DNA of 64,000 nucleotides from CAVPWP01 sp050789285 (GTDB lineage: Bacteria > Pseudomonadota > Alphaproteobacteria > Rhodobacterales > Rhodobacteraceae), in assembly GCF_050789285.1 (NCBI RefSeq), contig NZ_JBOUVX010000003.1, positions 434,001 to 498,000 of the forward strand, in the 5' to 3' direction. Made by a program: the position numbers and the translations under genes. Below are positions 33,805-42,611 of the stretch, one piece after another (the stretch's first letter is position 1; each line of letters begins with the position of its first letter). The notes under the pieces are model-generated. The model searched no databases and had not been told where the DNA came from. It saw only the letters and a program-made list of their open reading frames with translations.

Positions 33805-34842
33805 CTAGTTCCCTTCCCGCGCGAACATCACGTACTGGCTAACCGCCATCATGTCGGCGATCGCCCCCACCTTCCGTTCGTTCATCAATCCGGCCAGCGG
33901 TTCATGCTGGCTGAAGTCGCCGCGCATCCCGAACTGCCGCGCGACGGGGCCGGCAAGGTCCGGTGCCTCGGCCAGCGCCCTGCCGATCGCCGCGCGCGCC
34001 GCCGCGCCGGTTTCGGGCGCCCCGCTCTGACTGTGAAGGGCGAAGGCCTCGACCACCAGTTCGCGCTTCTCGATGGGCAGATCGGCGTTCAGCAGAACGT
34101 CGTCCACAAGGCGGTTTGCGGTGGCCACGCCGCCCAGTTCGATCAGCGCGGTGGCATAGGCGCCAAGCACCGCGCCGTCGCTGGCAAGCGCCCGCCCGAA
34201 GGCCGGCCAGAGATAGGCCTCGGCGCGCGGGTCGGCCGACAGCCCCAGCAGCAGAATGCGGATCGGCCGCAGGTCGCCCTGGGCGGGGTCGTCGATCCGC
34301 GCCAGAGCCGGCTCGACCAGGTCGGGGAACGGCAGGCGGCGCAGAAGCGAGTAATCGGCCAGGTCGACCTCGCGCAGCGCCGCCTCGGACAGGTCGGGGT
34401 CCGGGTCAGCCACATGGGCGGCAAAGAGCGAAAACCGCCCCATGTCCCCGGCCAGTTCCCAGTCGGGCAGGCGCGCCATGACCTTGTCCAGGACACCTCG
34501 GAACCCCGGGCCGACATAGGAGATCCGCGTCCAGGGGCCATAGGCCTCTTCCCGCGCGAAGAGGACCGCGTCGTCCGGGTTGGCCTGAAGCCGGGCCAGC
34601 GTCGCGGGGTCGACCGCCTCGGGGATCGCCACGTCGTCGCCCGGCCCCTCGAGTGCTTCGACCACGGCGAACACCGTCGGATCGGCCGGGTCGGGACGCA
34701 CCAGCACGATGTGTTCGCTGGCCATCAGCCGGTCAACAAGCCCGCTGCCCGGCGCATAGTTGTGGAAGGCGCAGGCCAGGGCGACCTGCGCGGCAAGCGC
34801 GGTCGAAAGCAGGAACGGGGCGATCAGGCGGGTCGGGTGCAT
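33805..34842 (-). CDS. Secreted protein of unknown function in the zinc-type operon
   Basis: 345 residues with a signal peptide (about 1-23, ending ALAC); Cys at the end of the signal is followed by AFHNYAPGSG, which lacks a clean lipobox. The body is helical and leucine/alanine-rich, with repeated short helices (for example LLRRLPFPDLVEPALARIDD) that look like HEAT-type solenoid, but no family is recognised. It lies 43 nt after the permease gene and 10 nt before DUF3299. This gene has no counterpart in the four-gene Pseudomonas cluster, so it may be a lineage-specific addition to the system. Confidence 0.7.
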   Translation of the reverse strand: MHPTRLIAPFLLSTALAAQVALACAFHNYAPGSGLVDRLMASEHIVLVRPDPADPTVFAVVEALEGPGDDVAIPEAVDPATLARLQANPDDAVLFAREEAYGPWTRISYVGPGFRGVLDKVMARLPDWELAGDMGRFSLFAAHVADPDPDLSEAALREVDLADYSLLRRLPFPDLVEPALARIDDPAQGDLRPIRILLLGLSADPRAEAYLWPAFGRALASDGAVLGAYATALIELGGVATANRLVDDVLLNADLPIEKRELVVEAFALHSQSGAPETGAAARAAIGRALAEAPDLAGPVARQFGMRGDFSQHEPLAGLMNERKVGAIADMMAVSQYVMFAREGN

Positions 34843-34885
34843 CCGGTCTCGGGTTCGGTCGGTGGGCGGGTGGGTCGGGGCGCCT

Positions 34886-36139
34886 TCATTGCCGGGGGAT
34901 CATACCGTCCGCGACCGACATCCGGTAGGCCCGAAGCGCGGGCAGCAGGCTCACGATCGCGGCAGCGGCGAGGATCGCCGCCAGCATCTGAAACTCGCGC
35001 CGGCCCGGCGGGTCGATCGGCAGGTAAAGACCATAGGCCGCGTCCAGCCACGGACGAAGGGCCCAAAGCCCAAGGTAGAGGATCGCAAGGCCAAGGATGG
35101 CCCCGGCCAGCGCCATCAGCACCGCCTCGCCCATCAGAAGGCCCATCACGGTGCGCGGCCCCGCCCCCATCGCACGCAGGATCGCCATTTCGCGCCGCCG
35201 CTCGGTCAGGCCCGACAGGATCATCGCCGCCATGCCCAGAAGCGCGGTCGCCACGACCATGGCCGAAACCGCGAACAGCGCGGTTTCCGCCACCCCGACG
35301 AGTCCCCACAACTCTTGCAGCGCGACCCCCGGCAGGATCGCCAGCAGCGGTTCCTCGGGATAGTCGTTGACCCAGCGCTGCAGGCGGAAGATCTGAACCG
35401 GCGACTGCACGCCCACGAGGACGGCGGTGATCGCCTTGGGCGCCAGATCCATGGCCCGGATCGCCTCGACCGGGGTCGGATCGCCGGGGCGCTGCGCGCC
35501 GCCCTGCCAATCGACATGAATCGCCTCGATCGCCTCGAGGCTGACGATCACCGTGCGGTCGACCGGGGTGCCGGTCTTGGCAAGCACGCCCGAGACGCGG
35601 AAGGGCGTATCGGAATGTTCGGTAAAGGACGCAAGCCCGTGGGACACGACGATCGCATCGCCCAGGCGGTAGCCAAGCGTCGCCGCCACGTCGGCCCCCA
35701 CCACGGCGTCGAAAAGATCGACCATGGGCGCGCCCTGGGCGAAGTCCAGGGTCCGCCCGCCGCGATATCGGTATCTCTCGAAGAAGCCGGTCGTCGTGCC
35801 CATCACCCGGAACTGCCGGTGGCTGTCACCCAGCGAGATCGGCACCGCCCAGTCCACGCCGGGCTGGGCGATGAGGTCCTGGTAGCTGGCCCAGGTCACG
35901 TTGTTGGTGGCGTTGCCGATACGGAACACGGAATACAGCAGCAGTTGCACGCCCCCGGTCCGCGCCCCCACGATCAGGTCGGTCCCGGAAATCGTGTCGG
36001 CGAAGCTTGTCTTGGCGCCGCTCCGCAGCTTCTCGACCCCCAGAAACAGCGCCACCGACAGGGCGATGGCGAAGATCGTCAGACCCACCGTCAGGCGCCG
36101 CCCCCACAGCGACAGCAGGGCAAGGCGCAGCAGGCTCAT
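34886..36139 (-). CDS. FtsX/MacB-type ABC transporter permease
   Basis: 417-residue membrane protein: one N-terminal helix (about 14-38, RRLTVGLTIFAIALSVALFL), a periplasmic MacB-like domain (about 45-270), and three C-terminal helices (about 285-400). This topology belongs to the FtsX/LolCE/MacB class, whose members work by mechanotransmission across the periplasm rather than by classical import. The ATG at 36139 overlaps the ATPase stop as ATGA. Neighbours (DUF2796, ATPase, DUF3299) match the Zur-linked operons known in Pseudomonas and Vibrio (zrg genes). Confidence 0.87.
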   Translation of the reverse strand: MSLLRLALLSLWGRRLTVGLTIFAIALSVALFLGVEKLRSGAKTSFADTISGTDLIVGARTGGVQLLLYSVFRIGNATNNVTWASYQDLIAQPGVDWAVPISLGDSHRQFRVMGTTTGFFERYRYRGGRTLDFAQGAPMVDLFDAVVGADVAATLGYRLGDAIVVSHGLASFTEHSDTPFRVSGVLAKTGTPVDRTVIVSLEAIEAIHVDWQGGAQRPGDPTPVEAIRAMDLAPKAITAVLVGVQSPVQIFRLQRWVNDYPEEPLLAILPGVALQELWGLVGVAETALFAVSAMVVATALLGMAAMILSGLTERRREMAILRAMGAGPRTVMGLLMGEAVLMALAGAILGLAILYLGLWALRPWLDAAYGLYLPIDPPGRREFQMLAAILAAAAIVSLLPALRAYRMSVADGMIPRQ

Positions 36140-36831
36140 GCCGCCGCCCGCACGACCGCGCCCATGTCGAGCACCCGGTCGAAGCGCCCGGCAAGCCGGT
36201 CGTCGTGGCTGACCATCAGAAGCGCCGCGCCGGTCGCCGCGCATTGCTCGAACAGAAGCGACAGGAAATCGCCCTGCGCGGCGGCATCCAGCGCCGAGGT
36301 CGGCTCGTCCGCAAGGATGATCGGTGGGCGGCCGATCATCGCGCGCGCGACGGCGACGCGCTGCTGCTGGCCCACGCTAAGCCGCGCGGCGGGCGCGCGG
36401 CGCATCAGGTCCTCGGGCAGGCCCAGCGCGGACAGAAGGCGCAGTGCCTCGGCCGCCGGATCGGGGCAGCGGCTGCGGCGGGCCGGCGCGAAACCGAGGG
36501 GCAAAAGCACATTGTCCAGACCCGTGGCGAAGGGCAGCAGGTTGAATTGCTGGAAGATGATGCCGAAGCTTTCGCCCCTCAGCCGGTCCATCGCCGCACC
36601 GCTCACGGAAGCAAGGTCCCGCCCCAGAAGCGTGACCTGCCCCGCCCCCGGCCGGATCGTGCCCGACACGAGGCCAAGAAGCGTCGACTTCCCCGACCCG
36701 CTGCGCCCCAGCAGCAGCAGCCGTTCCCCCGCCGCCAGCCGGAACTCGGGCACGTCCAGCGAAAAACCCGACCCGGGCCAGGCGAAGCTGACCCCATGAA
36801 GCGCAAGAACGGGATCGGTCGCGTCGCTCAG
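36136..36831 (-). CDS. LolD-like ABC ATPase, apparent CTG start
   Basis: ATPase partner of the FtsX-type permease. Walker A GRSGSGKST, Q-loop FGIIFQQFNLLPF, signature ARLSVGQQQRVAVARAM (with Val in place of the second signature Gly), Walker B PIILADEPTSALD and switch His in LLMVSHDDRLAG. The first ATG/GTG/TTG in frame is the GTG at 36753, but homology to ABC N-termini extends further upstream (VLALHGVSFAWPGSGFSLDV). The frame is open back to a CTG at 36831-36829, which overlaps the preceding stop as CTGA, gives MSDATDPVLALHG and a normal 231 residues, and has GGGGG 8 nt upstream. CTG is therefore proposed as the start; GTG would give a truncated 205 residues. Confidence 0.8.
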   Translation of the reverse strand: MSDATDPVLALHGVSFAWPGSGFSLDVPEFRLAAGERLLLLGRSGSGKSTLLGLVSGTIRPGAGQVTLLGRDLASVSGAAMDRLRGESFGIIFQQFNLLPFATGLDNVLLPLGFAPARRSRCPDPAAEALRLLSALGLPEDLMRRAPAARLSVGQQQRVAVARAMIGRPPIILADEPTSALDAAAQGDFLSLLFEQCAATGAALLMVSHDDRLAGRFDRVLDMGAVVRAAA

Positions 36832-37433
36832 AAGAGTGCCCCCAGATCGATCTCGGGCGCGTCGCGCCCGACCGTGACGGCCTGTGCCGGGCCAGCGCCC
36901 ACGATCTGGACGGCAAGCCGTTGCGCGCCCGCGAAACGGTCGAAATAGCGGAAGTCGATCCGGTCGAGCGCCTCGGGCGCGGCACAGGTCAGGGTGTAGT
37001 CGGCGTGGAACTCGGTGTGGTCCCCTGCCCCATGGTCGTCCCCATGCTCATCCCCGTGGTCATGCCCATGGTCATTGCCGTGGCCGTGGCCATCGTCCGC
37101 CTCGTCGCCGCCCTGAAGCGACACCTCGGCCATCGTCACCGTGCAGCCCGCCGCGTCCGGAAGCACGAAAAGGTCAAGCGGCCGCGCCAGATCGGCGATC
37201 GCGGCCTCGATCGCCGCGCGATCCTCGGCCGTCGCGGCCCTATGCTCGAAACCCACGATGTCGGCACCTGGTGCGGCCAGGATCAGCGTGACCGTCCCGC
37301 CGTCGATGGCGATGTCGAGGGTCCCCTCGCCGTGAACATGGGCGTCCAGCGCGCGCCGCTCGTCGGCGCCGGAAGCGGAGGCCGCCGACAGGGTCAGAAG
37401 GCAGACAAGAAGACTGCGGGCAGTCCTGGGCAT
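36828..37433 (-). CDS. zrgA: DUF2796 (ZrgA-like) His-rich periplasmic metal-binding protein
   Basis: 201 residues: signal peptide (about 1-22), opening ALDAHVHGEGTLDIAIDGG typical of DUF2796, then a His/Asp/Gly-rich segment at about 112-142 with a dozen histidines, and a beta-rich C-terminal part. The His-rich loop is a classic zinc-capturing feature. In Vibrio cholerae ZrgA is the periplasmic component of a Zur-controlled zinc uptake system. Heads the five-gene operon; a perfect Zur-like palindrome lies 51 nt upstream of the ATG. Its TGA overlaps the next gene's CTG. Confidence 0.85.
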   Translation of the reverse strand: MPRTARSLLVCLLTLSAASASGADERRALDAHVHGEGTLDIAIDGGTVTLILAAPGADIVGFEHRAATAEDRAAIEAAIADLARPLDLFVLPDAAGCTVTMAEVSLQGGDEADDGHGHGNDHGHDHGDEHGDDHGAGDHTEFHADYTLTCAAPEALDRIDFRYFDRFAGAQRLAVQIVGAGPAQAVTVGRDAPEIDLGALF

Positions 37434-37484
37434 GGGCGGCTCCGGATCGATGCGGGCGGACCGTCCGCCCGGATGTCTCGGAAG

Positions 37485-37497
37485 GTTATAGTATAAC
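37485..37497. promoter_or_regulatory. Zur-box-like palindrome GTTATAGTATAAC
   Basis: Perfect 6-1-6 inverted repeat GTTATA-G-TATAAC, an AT-rich island in GC-rich DNA, located 51-64 nt upstream of the zrgA-like start. It matches the core of Zur operators (GTTATA-type half sites) and covers a plausible -10. With zinc, Zur would bind and repress; zinc shortage would release the operon. The site and position are seen; Zur control is inferred from the operator type and the zinc-associated genes. Confidence 0.7.
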
Positions 37498-37529
37498 AGG
37501 ATGGCGCGGCAAGCGGCCCGGCCCTGCGA

Positions 37530-38384
37530 TCATCCCGGGCTGAGCCCGCGCAGACGCTCGGACCGCCGCCGCAGGATCTCGACCGTGGCCAGAAGGAAGA
37601 TCGAGATCACCACCAGGATCGTCGCAACCGCCAGGATCGTCGGGCTGATCTGCTCGCGCAGGCCGGTGAACATCCGCCAGGGCAGCGTCTGCTGGTTGGC
37701 CGAACCGACGAACAGCACCACCACGACCTCGTCGAACGAGGTGATGAAGGCGAATAGCCCGCCCGAGATCACGCCGGGCAGAATCAACGGCATCTGCACC
37801 TTGAAGAAGGTCGTGACCGGGTTCGCCCCCAGGCTTGCCGCCGCCCGCGTGAGCGATCGGTCGAAGCCCACCAGCGTCGCCGTCACGGTGATGATGACGA
37901 AGGGAATGCCCAGCGCGGCATGGGCCAGCACCACGCCCCAGTAGGTGCCCTGCAGCCCGATGCGGCTGTAGAAGAAATACATGCCCGCGGCGGAAATGAT
38001 CAGCGGCACGATCATGGGCGAAATCAGGATCGCCATGATCGCGCGCTTGAAGGGCACATGCGCCTGGCTCAGCCCGATCGCGGCCAGCGTGCCAAGCGAC
38101 ACCGACAGGAAGGTCGCCATCGGCGCGATCTTGAGCGAGTTCCAAAGCGCCTGCTGCCAGGCCTCGCTGGTGAAGAAGTCGCGGTAATGCTTGAGCGAAT
38201 AGCCCTCGGGGTCGAAGGCCAGCATCTCGGGCGTGAAGGTGAAGAAGTCCTGCGCGTTGAAGCTCAGCGGGATGATCGTCAGGATCGGCGCGATCAGGAA
38301 GAAGAAGATCACCCCGCAGATCACGCGGAAGGCGTAGTACCAGATGCGCTCGCCCGTGCCGGCATAGATCGGTGGTCCGCTCAT
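37530..38384 (-). CDS. Polyamine-type ABC transporter permease (PotC-like)
   Basis: 284 residues, six membrane helices. The EAA loop reads SLTRAAASLGANPVTTFFKV, and the N-terminal VICGVIFFFLIAPILTIIPL and ISAAGMYFFYSRIGLQG segments are PotC-like. Last gene of a four-gene ABC importer on the minus strand (ATPase, binding protein, two permeases); 4 nt separate it from the potB-like stop. Substrate probably a cationic or zwitterionic compound given the neighbouring hydrolases, but not proven. Confidence 0.87.
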   Translation of the reverse strand: MSGPPIYAGTGERIWYYAFRVICGVIFFFLIAPILTIIPLSFNAQDFFTFTPEMLAFDPEGYSLKHYRDFFTSEAWQQALWNSLKIAPMATFLSVSLGTLAAIGLSQAHVPFKRAIMAILISPMIVPLIISAAGMYFFYSRIGLQGTYWGVVLAHAALGIPFVIITVTATLVGFDRSLTRAAASLGANPVTTFFKVQMPLILPGVISGGLFAFITSFDEVVVVLFVGSANQQTLPWRMFTGLREQISPTILAVATILVVISIFLLATVEILRRRSERLRGLSPG

Positions 38385-38388
38385 CGCC

Positions 38389-40041
38389 TCACCCCAGGCT
38401 CACGTTGTCGATGCCGACGATCCGGTCGTAGACCCAGTAAAGGATCAGAACCACCGCCAGAAGAATCGTCCCGAGCGCCGCCGCAAGTCCCCAGTTCAGC
38501 GAGGACGAGATGTGGAAGGCGATGCGGTTCGAAATGAAGGTGCCCGAAGTGCCGCCGACCAGTTCGGGGGTGATGTAATAGCCGATGGCAAGGATGAAGA
38601 CGAGGATGCAGCCCGCCCCGATGCCCGGAACCGATTGCGGGAAATAGACCCGCCAGAACGCGGTCCAGTTGGTCGCGCCCAGCGAGCGCGCCGCGCGCAC
38701 GTAGGACGGCGGGATCGTCTTCATCACCGAGTAAAGCGGCAGGATCATGAACGGCAGCAGGATATGGGTCATCGCGATGATCGTGCCGGTCTGGTTGTTG
38801 ATCATCACCAGCCGGTTGGCATTGTCGATCAGCCCGCTCCACACCAGGATGTCGTTGATCACGCCCTGCTGCTGCAACAGCACCTTCCAGGCCGAGGTCC
38901 GCACCAGAAGCGAGGTCCAGAACGGCAGAAGAACAAGGATCATCAGAAGGTTGGCCTGGCGCATCGGCAGGCTCGCCAGCAGGTAGGCGATGGGATAGCC
39001 CAGAAGGACGCAGGCGCCCATGATCACGAGGCTCATGAACAGCGTGCGCTGGAACAGCAGAAGATAGATGCGCTGCGTTTCGTCCTGCCGCTCGACCCCG
39101 TCGGGGGTCAGCTTCAGGTCGACGGCCGACAGGAAGTAGCCGGGCGTGTATTCGGGCGCAAAGGCCTTGAGCGTGCCCCAGACCTTCGGGTCGCCCCATT
39201 CCTCGTCGATGTCGAGGAAGGCGTCGCGCACCGGCACCGCCTCGAACCCGGCCACGGCGGCCTGCGCGGCGCGCAGCCGGTCGGCGCCTGGTCCGTCCCA
39301 GGCCTGAAGCGCGGCCGGATCGACGCGCATGAGGTCGCGGTAAAGCGCGAGATGAACCGCGCTCCACGGCTCTTCGGTCGCCGGATCGTCGCCGTCCTCG
39401 TCCAGAAGCGTGCGCGCGAACGAGGTATAGGCATCCGCCGTCTCGGGCATCAGCGCGGCAAAGTCGGGCGCAGCCTCGAAGGGGGCGGGATGGCTCCAGT
39501 CCGGTGCGGCGACCATCGCCGCCCAGTCCGCGCCCTCGTCCCAGGCGGGATCGAGGTCCTTGAACTGGTCGAGGTAGATCTCGCCGATGTCGCCCACCTC
39601 GCGCCCGCTTTTCCGGAACAGCGAGGACATGCCGCTGGTTTCATAGTTCAGCCGCGACCCAAGGCGCGTGTGTGCCTTGCGCTCTTCCGCCTCGACCAGA
39701 TCATAGGCCAGGGCGACGAAGGCGGCCTCGCCCGGCAGATCCGAGGCGGAGGTGTCCCAGTCCTCCAGCGCCTCCGTCGTGCGCGGCAGCGTCTCGGACA
39801 CGATCTGGTTCTCGACCGAACGGAACAGCATGTCCGCGATCGGGGCGATGAAGGTGACAAGCACGAACAGAAGAAGCGGCGCCACCAGAAGGAAGGCGCG
39901 CAGCTTTTGCCGGCGCAGCGACCGCTGGAGCGACCGCTTGAGCGGCATGCCGTCCGCCGCCAGAAGCGGCGCGGGCCGGCCGCGGCCCTGATCGGGGGCC
40001 TTGGGCTGGGTCATCCCACCGTCTGCGGAAGCGTCGGTCAT
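38389..40041 (-). CDS. Polyamine-type ABC permease (PotB-like) with a large periplasmic insert
   Basis: 550 residues, almost twice the usual PotB length. First membrane helix at about 52-72 (FLLVAPLLLFVLVTFIAPIA); the remaining five helices are after about residue 325, with the EAA loop YVRAARSLGATNWTAFWRVY. Between them lies about 240 residues of acidic, largely helical, non-membrane sequence (for example GDIGEIYLDQFKDLDPAWDE) that should be periplasmic. Some alphaproteobacterial homologues share this insertion; its function is unknown, possibly docking the binding protein. A second ATG ten codons in is an alternative start. Confidence 0.85.
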   Translation of the reverse strand: MTDASADGGMTQPKAPDQGRGRPAPLLAADGMPLKRSLQRSLRRQKLRAFLLVAPLLLFVLVTFIAPIADMLFRSVENQIVSETLPRTTEALEDWDTSASDLPGEAAFVALAYDLVEAEERKAHTRLGSRLNYETSGMSSLFRKSGREVGDIGEIYLDQFKDLDPAWDEGADWAAMVAAPDWSHPAPFEAAPDFAALMPETADAYTSFARTLLDEDGDDPATEEPWSAVHLALYRDLMRVDPAALQAWDGPGADRLRAAQAAVAGFEAVPVRDAFLDIDEEWGDPKVWGTLKAFAPEYTPGYFLSAVDLKLTPDGVERQDETQRIYLLLFQRTLFMSLVIMGACVLLGYPIAYLLASLPMRQANLLMILVLLPFWTSLLVRTSAWKVLLQQQGVINDILVWSGLIDNANRLVMINNQTGTIIAMTHILLPFMILPLYSVMKTIPPSYVRAARSLGATNWTAFWRVYFPQSVPGIGAGCILVFILAIGYYITPELVGGTSGTFISNRIAFHISSSLNWGLAAALGTILLAVVLILYWVYDRIVGIDNVSLG

Positions 40042-40068
40042 CGGGCCGTCCTTCGGGGTCTTTCAGTC

Positions 40069-40101
40069 GGTCCGGGGGAACGGCCTGCGCCCCCCCGGAC
40101 C
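40069..40101 (-). terminator. Hairpin between the binding-protein and permease genes
   Basis: GGTCCGGGGG pairs with CCCCCGGACC (10 bp) across a 13-nt loop, in the 78-nt gap after the minus-strand binding-protein gene. Such hairpins commonly protect or terminate the upstream transcript so that the binding protein is made in excess over the permeases. An equivalent hairpin sits at 48811-48833 in the other ABC operon of this window. Confidence 0.5.
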
Positions 40102-40119
40102 CGTGTCATGCGGCGGCCG

Positions 40120-41229
40120 TTACTGGGCCAGCCAGGCGGCGAAGCGCTCTTCCAGGTCGTCCTGGTTGTCGGCCCACCACTCGATGTTGTTCACCAGATA
40201 GTTCTGCTGGTTCGCCGGGTTCGTGGGCATGTGCGGCGCCATCTCGATGCCAAGTTCGGCATGGGTCGAGACAAGCGGCTGCGACGAGGCGCGCGCCGGG
40301 CCGTACGAGATGTACTTGGCCTGATCGGCAAGGCGCTGGGTGTCGGTCGCAAAGCGGACGAAGTCCATCACGCGGGCCAGTCGGTCCTCGGGCAGGTCGG
40401 CGGGAATGATCCAGCCGTCGAAGTCGAAGACCTGCCAGTCCCACAGCATCGCCACGGGCTGTTTCTGCTCTTCGATCACCGAGAAGAGGCGCCCGTTGTA
40501 GGTCGAGCCCATGACCACTTCCTTGTCGGCCAGAAGCTGCGGCGTCTCGGCGCCGGCCGACCACCACACGGTCTGGTCCTTGATCGTGTCAAGCTTGGCC
40601 AGCGCACGCTCGACGCCCTCGGGCGTCTCGAGCACGGTGTAAAGGTCTTCCTTGGCGACGCCGTCGCACAGCAGCGCCCATTCGAGGTTCTTCTTCGGGC
40701 GCTTCTCGAGCGACCGCTTGCCGGGGAAGTTCTCGAGGTCGAAGACCGCGCAGAGGCTGTCCGGCGTGCGGCCTTCCCACTCGGCCACGTCGGTGCGGTA
40801 GCCGAAGGTGGTCGAGAAGACGATCTGCGGGATGAAGCAATCGTTGATCAGGCTGTCGCCGAAGTCCGCGCTGGGCGTGGACCCGTCGTCGCCGGCCGCC
40901 AGGATTTCGTCGAAGTCGACTTCCATCGCCAGGCCTTCGTCGCACAGGCGCTGGGAATCCGGGCCCTCAACGTCGACCAGGTCCCAAGTCACGTTGCCGG
41001 CCTCGAACATGGCGCGCAGCTTGGCCACTGCCTCGTTCGAGCTTTCGTCCCAGACGAAGCTCACGCCGTTCGCGGCGGCGTAGGGTTCGGAGTAGGCCTT
41101 CTGCTGCGAGTTCTGGTAGGCGCCGCCCCAGCTGACCACGGTCATCGAATTGGCCATGTCCTGGGCGATCGCCCCGGAAGCCGCGACGCAGGCCGCCCCC
41201 GTTGTCATCAGGATTTTGCGAAGTTTCAT
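40120..41229 (-). CDS. Polyamine-type ABC transporter substrate-binding protein (PotD-like)
   Basis: 369-residue periplasmic protein; signal peptide about 1-22 (ending AIAQ). The mature N-terminus MTVVSWGGAYQNSQQKAYSE is the conserved opening of the PotD/PotF/AotP-like family, and WDLVDVEGPDSQRLCDEG and VMGSTYNGRLFSVIEEQKQP line the cleft in homologues. Ligands of the family include polyamines and related small amines; the ligand here is undefined. A 73-nt gap precedes it, after the potA-like gene. Confidence 0.9.
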   Translation of the reverse strand: MKLRKILMTTGAACVAASGAIAQDMANSMTVVSWGGAYQNSQQKAYSEPYAAANGVSFVWDESSNEAVAKLRAMFEAGNVTWDLVDVEGPDSQRLCDEGLAMEVDFDEILAAGDDGSTPSADFGDSLINDCFIPQIVFSTTFGYRTDVAEWEGRTPDSLCAVFDLENFPGKRSLEKRPKKNLEWALLCDGVAKEDLYTVLETPEGVERALAKLDTIKDQTVWWSAGAETPQLLADKEVVMGSTYNGRLFSVIEEQKQPVAMLWDWQVFDFDGWIIPADLPEDRLARVMDFVRFATDTQRLADQAKYISYGPARASSQPLVSTHAELGIEMAPHMPTNPANQQNYLVNNIEWWADNQDDLEERFAAWLAQ

Positions 41230-41302
41230 TCAGGTCTCCCGTCGTTGCCCTTTTTCAGATCGGCCGTCGCCCCGGGCAGACTGGGGGCGAAGGCCCAAGC
41301 CG

Positions 41303-42430
<1,128 letters not shown>

Positions 42431-42611
42431 TTGTCGCCGACCCTAGCACCCGCATCCGGGTATGCAACCACTTCGCCCAACGGTTCACGCACGGGGCGAT
42501 CCAGTGCGACGATTCCGGTCCGATGCCACTGCCTTCGCCCAGCGAACGAGCAACGCCGGCTTGACCCCGACCCGCCGCCGGGGATTGACTGGGCGCCGGA
42601 GACCCAAAGCC

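Noticed and set aside
34886..36244. Longer N-terminus for the FtsX-type permease starting at 36244
   Set aside because: The extra 35 residues are Arg-rich, lie inside the ATPase gene and precede the natural ATG that overlaps its stop as ATGA.
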